From the NCBI RefSeq assembly GCF_032118995.1, contig NC_092666.1:1860001-1924000 (forward strand): DNA of 64,000 bases. Reading direction: 5' to 3'. The notes under the pieces are model-generated. The model did not search any database. It worked only from the letters and a program-made list of their open reading frames with translations, and was not told where the DNA came from. Positions 12,536-24,288 of the stretch are shown here, piece by piece. Source of the DNA: Asterias amurensis (taxonomy: Eukaryota; Echinodermata; Asteroidea; Forcipulatida; Asteriidae). Position 1 is the first letter of the stretch. Each line of letters begins with the position of its first letter. The position numbers and the translations under genes are program-made.

Positions 12536-12930
12536 TTAAAGGAACACGTTGCCTTGGATCGGTCGAGTTGGTCTTTGAAAAACGTTTGTAACTGTTTTTT
12601 TATAAAATGCATATGGGTAGAAAGATTTTGTTAAAGTAGAATACAATGATCCACACAAATATGCCTCGAAATTGCACGGTTTTCCTTTTACCTCGTCGAC
12701 TAACACGTTCGGCCATTTATGGGAGTCAAAATAATGTTTGACTCCCATAAATGGCCGACCGTGTTAGTTCGCGCAATAAATGGAAAATCACGCAATTTCG
12801 AGGCAAACTTGTGTGGATCATTGTATTCTACTTTTACAACATCTTTCCAACGATATGCATTTTATAAAAAACGGTTACAAACGCTTTTTATAGACCAACT
12901 CGACCGATCCAAGGCAACGTGTTCCTTTAA
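12536..12930. mobile_element. Full-length hairpin MITE with TTAA target duplication
   Basis: The whole element is one inverted repeat. AGGAACACGTTGCCTTGGAT at 12540 mirrors ATCCAAGGCAACGTGTTCCT ending 12926, and the arms meet around 12730 (GGGAGTCAAA..TTTGACTCCC). TTAA flanks both ends (12536-12539 and 12927-12930). Each arm is about 190 bp, so the transcript would fold into a long stem. The two overlapping frames on opposite strands that both read MGVK..FDSHKWP are mirror images of the arms, not genes. TTAA duplication with AGG termini fits Kolobok-type DNA transposons; piggyBac also uses TTAA. Confidence 0.9.
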
Positions 12931-13620
12931 GATTGAGTTGTTAGCCACCGGTTCTTTTCAGAACCAACATTACTCAAAATAGATTTTATACAGTTTAAAA
13001 CCCTACTTGTAACAAAACACAACACACATATAATTATATGTATCTACTATATGGAATGAAATCAGCCAAGTCAACACTACAAAATAACCGAAAGCACACA
13101 GAAAAACGAATAAAACCAAACAGTGGTGAAGGATAGGGGACGATAATTTACCAAAAGGCGGTTGGGAACACGAAGGACAAAACCAAAGATTGGAAGAGGG
13201 TGTAGACTTTACTTTGATACAAGCAAGTAACAATAGATTAAACGTATGCTCAAGCGATAAATTTATATAAAGGTTGTTGGTTTCAATCCAAACCGAGTGT
13301 TGTCTGTTGATTTGTTTTCATAGAGCCCGGGAAAGTAAACAGTGCTTATTTATATCGGTGTGCAAGAGTGAAGGAACAACCAAATATATTTATCGATACT
13401 GCTTTCGAATATGTCATTACATGTACATATGATAGTATCCAACGAGTATGAATTGGTTTTAGACGCAGGAAGTTAACAAACTTTTAAACTTTTAAAAAGC
13501 TCACACAATAAGTTACTAACAGCTATGGGTGGGATTCGAACTGGGGCCTTCGCAATCGAAACCCCTTGTCATCCTTTATTGTCAATATGAGAAACCCGTT
13601 ATAAATATTGTGCATTTCAA

Positions 13621-13997
13621 TTAAAGCCAGTGGACACTATTGGTTATTACTCAAAACAATTATTAGCATAAAACCTTACTTTGTATCGAGATGGGGAGAG
13701 GTTGGTAGTATAAAACATTGTGAGAAACGGCTCCCTCTAAAGTGACGTAGTTTTCGAGAAATTCTCCATGAATTTTATTTCGAGACCTCAAGTTTAGAAT
13801 TTGAGGTCTCGAATTCAAGCATCAGAAAGCACACAGCTTTGTGTAACCAGGGTGTTTTTTCTTTCATTGTTATATTGCAACTTCGATGACCAACTGAGCT
13901 CAAACTTTCACAGGTTGGTTATTTTATGCATATGTTGAGATACACCAAATGAGAAGACTTGTCTTTGACAATTACCAATAGTTTCCATTGTCTTTAA
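13621..13997 (+). mobile_element. TTAA MITE
   Basis: A nearly full copy bounded by TTAA, with CAGTGGACACTATTGGTTAT at the left end and CCAATAGTTTCCATTG at the right. The internal mark GTGAGAAACGGCTCCCTCTA and the inner stem GAGACCTCAAG..TTGAGGTCTC are present. Confidence 0.85.
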
Positions 13998-14089
13998 TGT
14001 GTATTTAGTCGGATTAAAACAGTCAACTGAGACGGTTCAAAAAACTAAAGGGGTGTTCCCCTTTAAAACTTGAATTTTCGTACTGTTAA

Positions 14090-14462
14090 ATTCACAGGAT
14101 ACTTGTGGTAAACAACTACTCAAAAACACTGTTAGCATAAAACTGGCTTGATATTGTTCAACGGAGAGCTGTTGATGGCAAACATCACTTTAAAAAACGG
14201 CTCCCTCTGAAGTAATTCCTCACTGAGGTAATTTTTCACTGAGAAAGTTGAATCTTATGAAAAACCTCAAACCTGACGCCTTCTTTAGGCATCTTTAGTT
14301 TTGCAACTTACACTTTTTTCATTATTCTCTTGCGACTTCGATGACCAATTGAGTCCCAGTTTTCACAGATTTGTTATTATTGCATATGTTGCGATAGGCC
14401 TGTACATAATCAAGTGGGAATACTAGTCTTTGACAACTACCAAAGGTGGCCAGTGCCTTTAA
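14090..14462 (+). mobile_element. Decayed TTAA MITE
   Basis: An older, diverged copy in which the order of blocks (CAACTACTCAAAA, GAGAGCTGTTGATGG, ACGGCTCCCTCTGAAG, ACTTCGATGACCAATTGAGT, AGTGCCTTTAA) is kept. It lies just upstream of the promoter of peptide gene 2. Confidence 0.7.
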
Positions 14463-14826
14463 TGTACATCTGTTATACCTTAAATCGTATACAAAAAAAA
14501 AGGTAATAACATGTCATATTCGGCCTAGGGATTGTGAAGTTTATAAATAAATGGTTACGCTCCTGGACACGCTTCAAAAATAGAAAGAAATCATCAGACA
14601 AGAAAGGATCAACTCTTCAGAAGTCTACATCTGACATATATTTCATATACTCCCCGTCATAACTACACCATCTTAATTAAATAACAAACGCTAATAAAAT
14701 AAGCTCTCCGCATGGACGGTGAAGTTGAAGTTATTATTTGAAATGGTGGTTTGTTCACAGCAGTGTTCGATACGCGTTACTTCACATGATTCTGGTGGTA
14801 CCAGATGTTTTGGAGCATCGAAACTC

Positions 14827-14916
14827 TATATAAGAGGATCTGTTGGACTACAAGAAATCATCTTCTCCACTCGTCTACCCAAAGCAGCATCGACTTTTTC
14901 TCCAAGTACAGCATCG
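14827..14916 (+). promoter_or_regulatory. TATA box and 5' UTR exon, peptide gene 2
   Basis: TATATAAG at 14827-14834 is followed by an exon of roughly 60 bp ending GCATCG at 14916 and the donor GTGAGT. The first intron then runs about 1.46 kb to the acceptor at 16381. It parallels the first exon of the paralogues. The start site is inferred. Confidence 0.6.
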
Positions 14917-15117
14917 GTGAGTACATACACTTTGCTATTTCATTCCGATTGTTAACATACAATCTTTACTTGAAGCTACGGTATTATCCGCAATCTAAAC
15001 AAAATCATCCACTTCGTGTCGTTAAGAAGCACATTGCCAGTTTAAAACTCAACGGTTAGCACTTCGTACAAATTGTAGACAACTGAATAAAAACATGTTG
15101 GGTTGTATCCAGAAACA

Positions 15118-15190
15118 TTGACTAGAGCGGGATTTGAACCTGCTATCTTTGGCCTAATATGTCAGTGCTCTGCCCCTGGGCTGTCTAGTT
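15118..15190 (-). repeat. tRNA-derived SINE fragment
   Basis: On the minus strand, AGGTTCAAATCCCGCTC is an RNA polymerase III B box. A weak A-box region lies about 45 bp before it. No acceptor stem can be formed, so this is a SINE relic rather than a tRNA gene. Confidence 0.45.
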
Positions 15191-16400
15191 CTATGGAATT
15201 GACTGCATGTTAAGATTCTCCTTACTTTATCAGTATCGTTGCCAATGTCGCTTCACAAGGATTATTTGTTCATCCCAATCAGTTTTCATTTTTGATTGCT
15301 AAATTGATGTTCTTTAAATGTAGGACATTCTGATATTATTGCTTTTATTTTTAAATGCTTTTGCAATGTACTCTGCAAATTGTATACTGTCATTTTGAGG
15401 AACTTTTGTTTAGAACTTACAGTCTTTGTTCAGTTTATGGTCAGCACATCATACATTTGCAGGCTTTTGCCGAAAAATGGAAAATGGAAACAAAAATGTA
15501 CACTGAACTTTCAACAGTTTTTAAGGCATAGTTTCGTTTAGAATAAACCGTCTGTGTGCAGTTTATTGTCATGGACTGCGTATCATAAAATATTAGGTTT
15601 TTGCTGAACAAAATTTTAACTTTTTATTCTAAACATGTACTAAGCCTTTGGAGAAATAAGTGCAGTCAAAGTCCACAAGCAGCTTGTAAAGGCTACAATA
15701 CTACCGTTGCTTATTAGTCGCGGCATTTAATATTAGTTTCATGAAAGTGCGTGCAATAATCACAAGTAGATATTGTTGCTGTAGATTTACAGATCATTGT
15801 TCAAGCTAACCTGTATGTTTTCATTACATGTTGAAACGGAGGCTTGTGAGCTTCAATTTCAGCTTCATTTCGTGTTATTGTGACACTATACGCGGTGGGT
15901 TTTTTGTGACAAAAAGACGTTATTTCTGAACGATGATTAGGTAGAGAAAATGTAACGATTAAAAAAGATGATCGATGATCACAATTCGCATTGTGTGGAA
16001 TATTTTTGTGTAAGAATTCGCAGATAAAGAGTTGTCAGGCAACGTTAAAAAAAAAATCAGAATTTAATTGTAGGGCAGTAGTTTTGCCTAACATGGAAAA
16101 AAACCAAACACAAACCCGTTAAACCGAAATAAAAGAAGCTTGCGAAAGCATTATGTGACAATCTCCCATCACTCTTCTTCGATTTGAAACCAACCGACTT
16201 TGTTCAAACGAACTGTTACAAAGTTCTGCTTCCCTTATCTGAATGATAACCTTAATTAAGACTATATATCCAGTGTTAACACACATCGGTGTAAAAGGTA
16301 TACAACCAAACTCGTATGCTTAACTATTCTTGGTGCAAAAATTTCAAGCTATCAATTCACTCGTTTGTGTTTTATTTCCAGAAAACAAACAAAATCTAAA

Positions 16401-17733
16401 ATGGCATCAAAGATTTTCCTCGCCGTGATGGCTCTGGCCGTCCTGACTGCCTTCGTCTTCGCTGAGGAGGAAGAATACGCCGTGGACGACCTGATGGAGT
16501 TCGTCAAGAGAGGCAAAGGACGAAACAGGGGCAGGGGAAAGATGGGACCACTCACAAAAGACGACATGGAAAGTAAGTAAACAATATCGAATCATAGGGA
16601 AGTTTCTCATGTGAACGGATACCCATAATAATTAGCTAACCGTAACCTACTTACGTGTAGCCAGCAGGATATCGTCTGTACGTATAGCGGATAGCGAGGT
16701 GTATGACGTCATAATGATGACGTATCCGTCGCACTAACCGTATCCGTTCGCATGCGAAACCTCCCTACTATTAATAATAATATCGAAGTCTTATATAGCG
16801 CACCTATCTGCCGACAAGGTACTATTTATTTTTTCTCTTGGAACTTCGACGTCTAATCGAGTCCAAATTGTCACAGATTGTTTTTACTAGCACATAATTA
16901 CGCCAAGTGAGAATACTTGTCTTTGATAATATTGCCAAACGTGTGCAATGCTTTATCTGAATTGGGCTGTTGACCCGAATCAACTGCCAAAGAGGCACAT
17001 TGCCACCTACCACTACAGCTGCAACATAGTTAACCATTTAACAACGACAAATTCTTAATAAGTGCGTTTCACAATAAACCGTATCAATGCGCTTCACATA
17101 AGTGCCTTGATAGTATTAATCATATTTTTTTTTAATCATTTCACTTCAATTTTATGTGTTCATACAAGAAAGTACAAGTTTGTATCTAGCAAAACTTAAA
17201 TCAGATAAAAGGTTTTGCTCGAAACGTTTCTCAGGTGTAAAATAATGGCTAAGGCTTTGGGATGTATCGCGTTGCTGAGTTACTCCCATTTGAAATTAAC
17301 CAGTATATCTTTTTTTTGTAAAAAATGAATTACAAGTAAAGTGATGATTTAAACTACCATTTTGCACAAAAGGATACAAATTAGACTAAAGCATGATCAC
17401 AAAATTGTTGTTATTGCCTAAAAGGTGTTCTAAAGGTTTACCATGCAAATATAAAATGTGGGTGTTTTCCACACTAAACTGTCCATTACTTTAATAATGC
17501 ATTGGGCGACATCTGACTCATTTTCGCAGAGCGGGTCAAATCATACGTTCCCTTTACCCATGGATCTTTGGTGAAAACCTGCATGTGAAGTAAAAAAACC
17601 CAATTTGTACACTTTCTTATTTCCCTTTATTTTCTTTCCTCAATTTCCAGCGTGCGACAGATATGGCCAACAATGCGTCTGTGACAAGCGGCTGAGCTTC
17701 GATAACAATAACCGATACCTCGTCTGCAACTAA
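16401..17733 (+). CDS. Secreted four-cysteine cationic peptide precursor, gene 2 (CrAMP-like)
   Basis: Exons 16382-16572 (ATG at 16401) and 17651-17733 join in phase 1 (GGAAA/GTAAGT donor, TTTCCAG/CGTGC acceptor) to give 84 residues. The signal peptide is residues 1-21 (MASKIFLAVMALAVLTAFVFA region), the acidic propiece follows (EEEEYAVDDLMEFV), and K-R ends at 37. The mature part is 38-84 (47 residues): a Gly/Arg/Lys-rich start, then GPLTKDDMET, then cysteines spaced C-X6-C-X-C-X14-C. The last loop is two residues longer than in genes 1 and 3 and holds Asn-rich DNNN in place of basic residues, so this copy is somewhat less cationic at that loop. An AATAAA lies at 18366. The function is inferred from precursor layout and likeness to sea-star cysteine-rich antimicrobial peptides. 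Confidence 0.82.
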
Positions 17734-18365
17734 ACAAACAGTGCACCACTACGATGACTGGACCCTACAATTCCCTACAAGCAATATTATATATTTTAGT
17801 GTCTAACTTGTAAACTAATGCCAAATAATGTGTTATGCGCCAAAACAAAATGACTACTAATTAGCCAAGAGCTACATGAGCTCGACCCCAAAATACTACT
17901 GAATGGGTATTTATGTGAACAAGTTGTCAATGAACTAAAGAAAGAACGAATTATGTGTAAATTAAAACAATTAAACATCTCAGAAATATCAGATGATAAA
18001 TTATGCAATCCTATATCAGATCTTAATGTGTGATCAAAAACAGAAGAACGTAAGTTTATATGACAAAGTCTAGTGTTACCCTTTGACCAAATTTATTTTG
18101 GGGTCTTTAACCCTGTTTTCACATTGGCATCGGAAACGTCTAAGATGTTCACACTGCTTGGGAAAATCACAACCCAGGTGAAACTTGTTTTCATCGTCTG
18201 TCGTATGAACAGGAAAACATAACAACATCTTGTTTACAGCTAACTGCCAACCTTTCCGATGTCACTGTTTTTAAAAACACATCAACAAATGCTTAAGACT
18301 AAGATTTCAACAGGATAACAACTCTCGACAAAATTTGTCCCTGTTCTTACTTTAAATGAGTAAGA

Positions 18366-18371
18366 AATAAA
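18366..18371 (+). terminator. Possible poly(A) signal, peptide gene 2
   Basis: An overlapping run of AATAAA/AAATAAA hexamers lies 630 bp after the stop of peptide gene 2. It is a plausible but untested polyadenylation signal. Confidence 0.35.
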
Positions 18372-19096
18372 ATAAAATAAATTAATTATGAGCATATGAA
18401 CTTGGTTTATGAGTCTCTTTATTATGTGTAAAAAAAGGTTGTGTAAAAGAATAAATTACCCACCGGTTTTTTTAGCAAGTTTTCGATTGGCTTACTCGCG
18501 TTTGGTTATGAGCAACAAATTCCTATACCCTCGGACAGGCAAAAGCAAAATACTCAGAAGACTTGCACATTGCTAGGATATCTTTGTCCAATTTCACCGC
18601 TCTGCTTACCGTGGAACTCTGTGCTAACAGCCAATAAAATTGTGTGTTTTACCATAATTTCGCTGTAAGCAGAGCCATGAAATTTGGCCCTTATCATTTT
18701 TGTGTCAAACCTTAATTAGAAGACTGCTCAGAAAAGAGTCTGCCGACATTTCGCGGATAAATTGGGATTTGTTTAATTATTGGCAAACACCGGCCTTTGA
18801 TACAAACCAGTCCGCAACTTTCCCTCAATGGTTTTACCTTCATGCATAAAACCTCCCCACAAGTTACGTCCGGTTCATACTTCATATAATTTTTTTTATG
18901 CGAATGCAAAACGATCTTTGAGGTCAAAAATTCGTAACGAATAATTCGCATCGGTTGACCTGTTCAACTGATGCGAATCACTCGATGCGAAACAGCCATG
19001 TAACGTCAAATGTTAATCGCATTCGCAGGAAGTATATGAACCAGGCTTTATCCTGGAGTGGGTTCACAACCACAGCACAGTAAAGTTAGTTTTACT

Positions 19097-19478
19097 TTAA
19101 AGACACTGGACACTATTTGTAAAAACCAGTGTTCTCACGTGGTCAATCTCAACATATGCATAAAATAACAAATCTGTGAAAATTTGAGCTCAATTGGTCG
19201 TCGAAGTTGCGAGATAATAATGAAAGGAGAAAAACCTTGTCACACGAAGTTGTGTGTGTTTAGATGGTTTATGTCGAGACCTCAAGTTCTAAATCTGAGG
19301 TCTCGAAATCAAATTCGTGGAAAGTTACTACTTTCTCAAAAACTATGTCACTTCAGAGGGAGCCGTTTCTCACAATGTTTTGTACCATCAACCTCTCCCC
19401 ATTACTCTTCATCAAGTATAAGGTTTTTATGCTAATAGTTATTTTGAGTAGTAACCGATAGTGTCCACTGCCTTTTAA
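19097..19478 (-). mobile_element. TTAA MITE
   Basis: A full copy in reverse orientation flanked by TTAA at 19097-19100 and 19475-19478. It contains the mark GGGAGCCGTTTCTCACAATG. The two overlapping plus-strand frames here translate the repeat and are not genes. Confidence 0.85.
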
Positions 19479-20189
19479 CCGCAATGTGTTGAAAACTTCA
19501 TAAAAAAAACTTACTCCCCGGCTTACTGTTCCTTAAAAGTGATATCAATTATTCTGTTCACTTTCAACACTCCAATTGACCCTGATTACTGATGACGTCA
19601 CAGATTGTTTAATGATAGAGGAAAACCTGTGTGTTTGCTCAACTGTCGGAAATGCAGTACCAGTTACACACTTAAGCCACGCAGTAGACACACCGTGACG
19701 TCATCGGTGCAATTGGGATCTTTGGTGTTGTTTTGTTTTCCCAACTTTAAATCTCATCCAATCGAACTTAATGTTTTCAGGGGATTAGCTTCGGTGTAAA
19801 AATAATAATAACTTGGTGGGTTGATCATTCTTACATCAGCAATGAGCAAGTTCGAGTGTGCACATATTGTAGTCGACTACTGACCAACAACGTACATGCG
19901 CAGTGACGTACTTACTCGAACTACTCGCTTGGAAGCCTAGTCAAACATCCGTAGCGCTGTATTCAACACTGACTCTTCCGAGTTTTCGTTATACTAGTTC
20001 CCCTCTGTGTTTTACACGTGTAAGGATGGAACAGGCTATAAATAGGATCATTGACGAAACCATGTTCACGAGGCTGGTTCCATCTGGTCGACCAATGGTC
20101 GACCAGCCTGGGTTCGAGTAAAAATAGTCAACCTTTATCAAAACCATGATGCACACGCGAACTTGCTCAAAGATGCCGAGTCGCTGAGG

Positions 20190-20545
20190 GGGAGGTTACC
20201 TTAACGTCTGACGTCACTTTTCGATGCTCGTGAATAAACGCCTTGAGCGCCTCGACAGGTCTTGCCGATGTACCTTTGACCCTCACATCCATTTCACACG
20301 GATATTTGCAGTCAATTCCTTCTGACGTATAAACATTAGAAACTGACATGTACAAAATAATATAATGCATACAGTGTATGTAGACGATCGAAAGATCGTA
20401 ACAGCTATCCATTACTCGTTACCAAGTAATTAAGTTTTCATGCTCATGTATCAAATAAAACCAGTGTATGCAATGAAATCACTGAGACTGTAAGACCAGT
20501 GCCTGAAATCGTTACGGATTTAGATAGGGGACCGGTCTAAGGGCG
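20190..20545. repeat. Dispersed repeat family with CTGACGTCAC
   Basis: AACGTCTGACGTCACTTTTCGA, then CATCCATTTCACACGGATAT and CAATGAAATCACTGAGA, appear in the order seen at 10.56 and 29.9 kb. The GGTGCGTTCG MITE at 20554 follows directly. Confidence 0.55.
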
Positions 20546-20553
20546 GATACAGT

Positions 20554-20782
20554 GGGTGCGTTCGATTAGCTTCCCTGGGTCGACCCCGCGGTGCTCACTC
20601 CGGTCAGCCCCTGACAAGAGCTATTCGAACGATCACTCCCCCTCTCATGGTGACAGCTTCAAAAGTGACCCACTCCACAAGCAGGCCACTTGGGGCTGAC
20701 CCGGGTGAGCCCCTTTGGTGACGTGGAAGCTATTTGAACGTACCCGGAGGCAGGACCCAGGGAAGCTAATCGAACGCATCCA
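20554..20782. mobile_element. MITE, GGTGCGTTCG-type termini
   Basis: It begins GGGTGCGTTCGATTAGCTTC and ends with the inverted GAAGCTAATCGAACGCATCC. It is about 229 bp long. The interior is rich in GTGAGC and CCCC motifs shared with the 690-1087 copy (GGGCTGACC/GGGGCTCACC). Confidence 0.75.
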
Positions 20783-21757
20783 TTGTGTATTGCTGCAGGC
20801 ATTGAAGTAATCTTTTTGAAGCCAACTACATCAACGCATAACAAAGATCACAACCAGATATCAATACTGTTTAACCACGCTGATGCTAATGGGGCTGAGC
20901 GAGCATAAACACGGCCAAGCAACTTGCTTGTGCCGGCACACTCAATCAGAGGGCGTTGGTTCAAATCACTCACTAGTCAAAGTTTGGTTGTCCAACTCCC
21001 CCCAAAATAAGCAGATATATAAATAAGTAAATAATTAAATTAATATGTGAATTAAGATTACTTTGCAAATGCATTACAACCAAACGGAATGAAGTTTTGT
21101 CAATGATAAATTTTAGTGAAACGATGAATCAGCGAAAACTTACCTAGAGTAGAACCGGGACCTTGCCTCTACATTAGACTTGGCAATAAAATAATGGTTA
21201 TGAAGTCCACCCATTCTTTATATTCAGATACCAAGAACATCACGCCCATCTGGAACCTTGCAACCCTCATCAATTAATCACTCCAAGTAGTTAATTAATT
21301 AGCAATAATCACCCAAGGAAATCGTCACTTGCAATTAACGCACTAATAATGAATAATGGCCACTGTCAAAAAACCTGCAAAGTTGGTTCAATCTTCTGGA
21401 GGTGATATAATACTAAAAATTCCCCAGGTTTCTCATTTCCTGTTATTTTATTTTTAAAAATATACATATATATATTTTAATTAAATTTGTATCGTTCAGT
21501 GTTGTGTAATTTATGTTGCGTGTCGTGTCCGTGCGATGAAGAGTACCGTATTTAAACTCTGGAGATTCTGACCAGGGCCGGATTTCGTAGAGCTGCTTAA
21601 GCACAACAAAGTAGCTAAGCACAACAAATGTATGCTCATAAACCACCCCAAAAAAGGGTTACCATCAGAACTATGTCATATTATTATGTGTACAAATTGT
21701 GACTGGTACCCTGCTCATTTCTGCTTAGCAGACAATAAAAATTGCTAAGAGATATTT

Positions 21758-21960
21758 ACTGCTTCAGCGCGTCCATGATATGTGGCTCAGCAGAGTATGG
21801 GTTCGAATCCCAGGGGTGGTATGGTATCGTTGAGCAAGATGCTTGCATTAATTGCTGTGTCCTTCGAATGGGACATTAACCTTTGTTCGCGTGTACCAGC
21901 ATTAGCAGTGCTTGTAAAATAACCACGGACATTTAGAATGGTTTAATACAGTATTAGGAT
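21758..21960 (+). repeat. tRNA-derived SINE fragment
   Basis: GTGGCTCAGCAGAG followed by GGGTTCGAATCCCAG (B box), then GTTGAGCAAGATGCTTGCAT. This body recurs in other tRNA-type SINEs of the window (40.4, 56.6 and 60.3 kb). No cloverleaf is formed. Confidence 0.5.
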
Positions 21961-22955
21961 AACATTGGTGCTTCTGGATCACATTGCAAGAGCCATGTCC
22001 ACAAAGCCCTTGTCACACTTGTCCCTCACCTCGTGGAATACAACCCCGGGGACCCCGGAACTTGTTTTACCCCACCGTTACACCGGCACACTTTCACATT
22101 GTGTCCTTAATCCACGGGGTTCAGGTTGCACGTTTCAAAAATCACTAGCGGTTTCACTGCCTATACCACTACTCTAGAGCAGGGGTAGCTATTCCCTGTG
22201 GTATGTCCATTTGCCGGGGCATACCGAAAGCAGACAGGAATAAAGCGATCATGGTGTGAAAAGGCCAACCCCAGGGCAACCACGGGGAAATAGACATGTG
22301 TGAACAGGGATTGGCCACAGTAAGTAGGTTCACTTAAAAGTCATGCTTGATTTCAAGCTTGATTCCTCTCCGGAGAACAAATTACCGCAGCCGCAATCCC
22401 TGACAGTTCAATTGATTTGCAATATTAATGTTTTGACATTCCACGATGTGATTTATTTCAAGGGGAATTAAACTCATAATTGTTTCCGGGTCCCGGGAGA
22501 CTTGAACCATTCATTGGGTCAGATATACAAACAAATAAATTGTAATAATCTAAAATGGAAATTTTGCTCGAATTTAGTTTCAAAAAAAAATTATACAAAT
22601 CAGTATGATTGTCGATGGAAAATGACACTAATTAAATAAAACCTAATTAAATGAGCCAGCAGATAAACTTCATCTATCACGCAATACCTGGACAGTTGGA
22701 TAACAAACTTGTTCGACAAAAAGGATATTAACAAACCCTCCTAACCTATGAAAATTCCTCAAGAACTTCCCACACATGAAGTCAATAAAACTCATCAGAT
22801 TTTAATGACTTCAAAGTCAGATTGCAATAACCTTGATTTGTCATGTTTCGTTTCATTCCCGGATGCACGGAAACGAGGCCGAGTGAACAATTCTTTTAAA
22901 GCGCGTATCACAGTCCATAGAAAAGTCTCTATGCATGCGTTTGGCATGAACAAAA

Positions 22956-23334
22956 GGAGGGCACTGGACACTATTGGTAATTGCTCAAAATAATTATTAG
23001 CATAAAAACGTAATTTTTAGCGATCAATGGAAAGATGTTGATAGTAAAAAACATTGTGAGAGAAACCCTCTGAATTGACGTCGATTTCGAGAAAGAAGTA
23101 ATTTTCAACGAATTTGATTTTGAAACTTCATAATTAAATTTTGAGGTCCCGAAATGTAGCATCTGAAAGCACACAACTTTGTGTGACATATGTTTTCTTC
23201 TTCTTTTTTTCTTCCATAATTATTTTCTCGCAACTTCGACGACCAATTGAGTTCAAATTTTCACAGGTTTGTTATTTTGTGCTTTTTGTGAAGACTGGTC
23301 TTTGACAATTGCCAATAGTGTCCAGTGTCTTTGT
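22956..23334 (+). mobile_element. TTAA MITE
   Basis: GCACTGGACACTATTGGTAA on the left and GCCAATAGTGTCCAGTGTCT on the right enclose a 380-bp member. The inner marks are somewhat diverged (GTGAGAGAAACCCTCTGAAT). Confidence 0.8.
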
Positions 23335-23709
23335 TAAATTAGACAATAGAGAAAGGTGAGTAAATACGTGCAGGACAATGTAGTTGACACATTGTAGGAT
23401 GCAGTGCATTAGTATACAGTGCCTTTAAGCAGCTATATGAAATTTGTCCCAGTTAGAGAGAGTCATTATGTGCGGTTTGCGATGTCGATAATAAACTAAA
23501 TGCAATCAACAATCAACAAACCATAAACCTCAAAACCCTACGCCACTCCCAACAGCCGTACTAATTAAAAAACGGATTCGCATGAAGTTAACCATGGTTA
23601 ACAACTATTATTAATTAATTGTTAAATGTAATTGATTGGTTTGTCATTGGGAGATACGCGCCGGTACCTAAGGGTTAAGATACCATATGGGTCCATCTTC
23701 AGAATTTCT

Positions 23710-23802
23710 TATAAAAAGAGCTTGTTGAGGTGCACAGGTTATTCACTTCTGCTGGTGCTTTCAAAGTCTGATTTCAAGAATTTCTCTCTAACGCAGCACG
23801 GG
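23710..23802 (+). promoter_or_regulatory. TATA box and 5' UTR exon, peptide gene 3
   Basis: TATAAAAAG at 23710 is followed by an exon ending about 23802 (CACGGG) at the donor GTAAGT. An intact TTAA MITE begins only 100 bp further on, inside the first intron. The start site is inferred from the TATA spacing. Confidence 0.6.
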
Positions 23803-23901
23803 GTAAGTTATTATTCCATTATAAAAATGTTTGTGGTTTTTTTGCGTTAACCTGTTTAAAAAATTGAATTTTACACGCCGGCCGTTCCCACGCAAATTGG
23901 T

Positions 23902-24288
23902 TTAAAGGCAGTGGACACTATTGGTAATTACTCAAAATAACTATTGGCATAAAACCTTTCTTGGTGACGAGTAATGGGGAGAGGTTGATGGTATAAAACA
24001 TTGTGAGAAACGGCTTACTCTGAAGTGCCATAGTTTTCGAGAAAGAAGTAATTTTCCACGATTTTGATCTCGAGACCTCAGATTTAGAACTTGAGGTCTC
24101 GAAATCAACCATCTAAACGCACACAACTTCGTGTGACAGGGGTGTTTTTTACCTTCATTGTTATCTCGCAAGTTCGATGACCGATTGAGCTCAAATTTTC
24201 ACAGGTTTGTTACTTTATGCATATGTTGAGATACACCAACTGTGAAGGCTAGTCTTTGAAAATTACCAATAGTGTCCACTGGCTTTAA
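23902..24288 (+). mobile_element. TTAA MITE, intact
   Basis: Perfect TTAA flanks (23902-23905, 24285-24288) and a clean 24-bp terminal inverted repeat (AGGCAGTGGACACTATTGG.. at the left). It sits in intron 1 of peptide gene 3. A 5'-only fragment of the same family, reversed, lies at about 24669-24890. The minus-strand frames here are repeat translations. Confidence 0.9.

Larger units (their letters stand above)
9693..14700. other. Intergenic, repeats between peptide genes 1 and 2
   Basis: After the stop of gene 1 comes a likely 3' UTR with a possible AATAAA at 10302-10307. The rest holds dispersed repeats, a large hairpin MITE and two TTAA MITEs, listed separately. Short homopolymers (C run near 11957, G run near 11703) are present. 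I see no further gene. Confidence 0.6.
17734..23690. other. Intergenic, repeats between peptide genes 2 and 3
   Basis: The 3' UTR of gene 2 probably ends near 18.4 kb. Beyond it are AT-rich unique stretches, TTAA MITEs, a GGTGCGTTCG MITE, a dispersed repeat and SINE remnants. Between 18.59 and 18.70 kb, TCTGCTTAC..GTAAGCAGA forms a small inverted repeat. No further gene is supported. Confidence 0.55.

Noticed and set aside
12536-12982. Two similar frames on opposite strands (MGVK..FDSHKWP)
   Set aside because: They are the two arms of the hairpin MITE read outward; the likeness is due to the inverted repeat.
7000-23800. NF-kappaB sites upstream of the peptide genes
   Set aside because: I looked for GGGRN..YYCC matches near the three TATA boxes and found none convincing by eye; a matrix scan would be needed.
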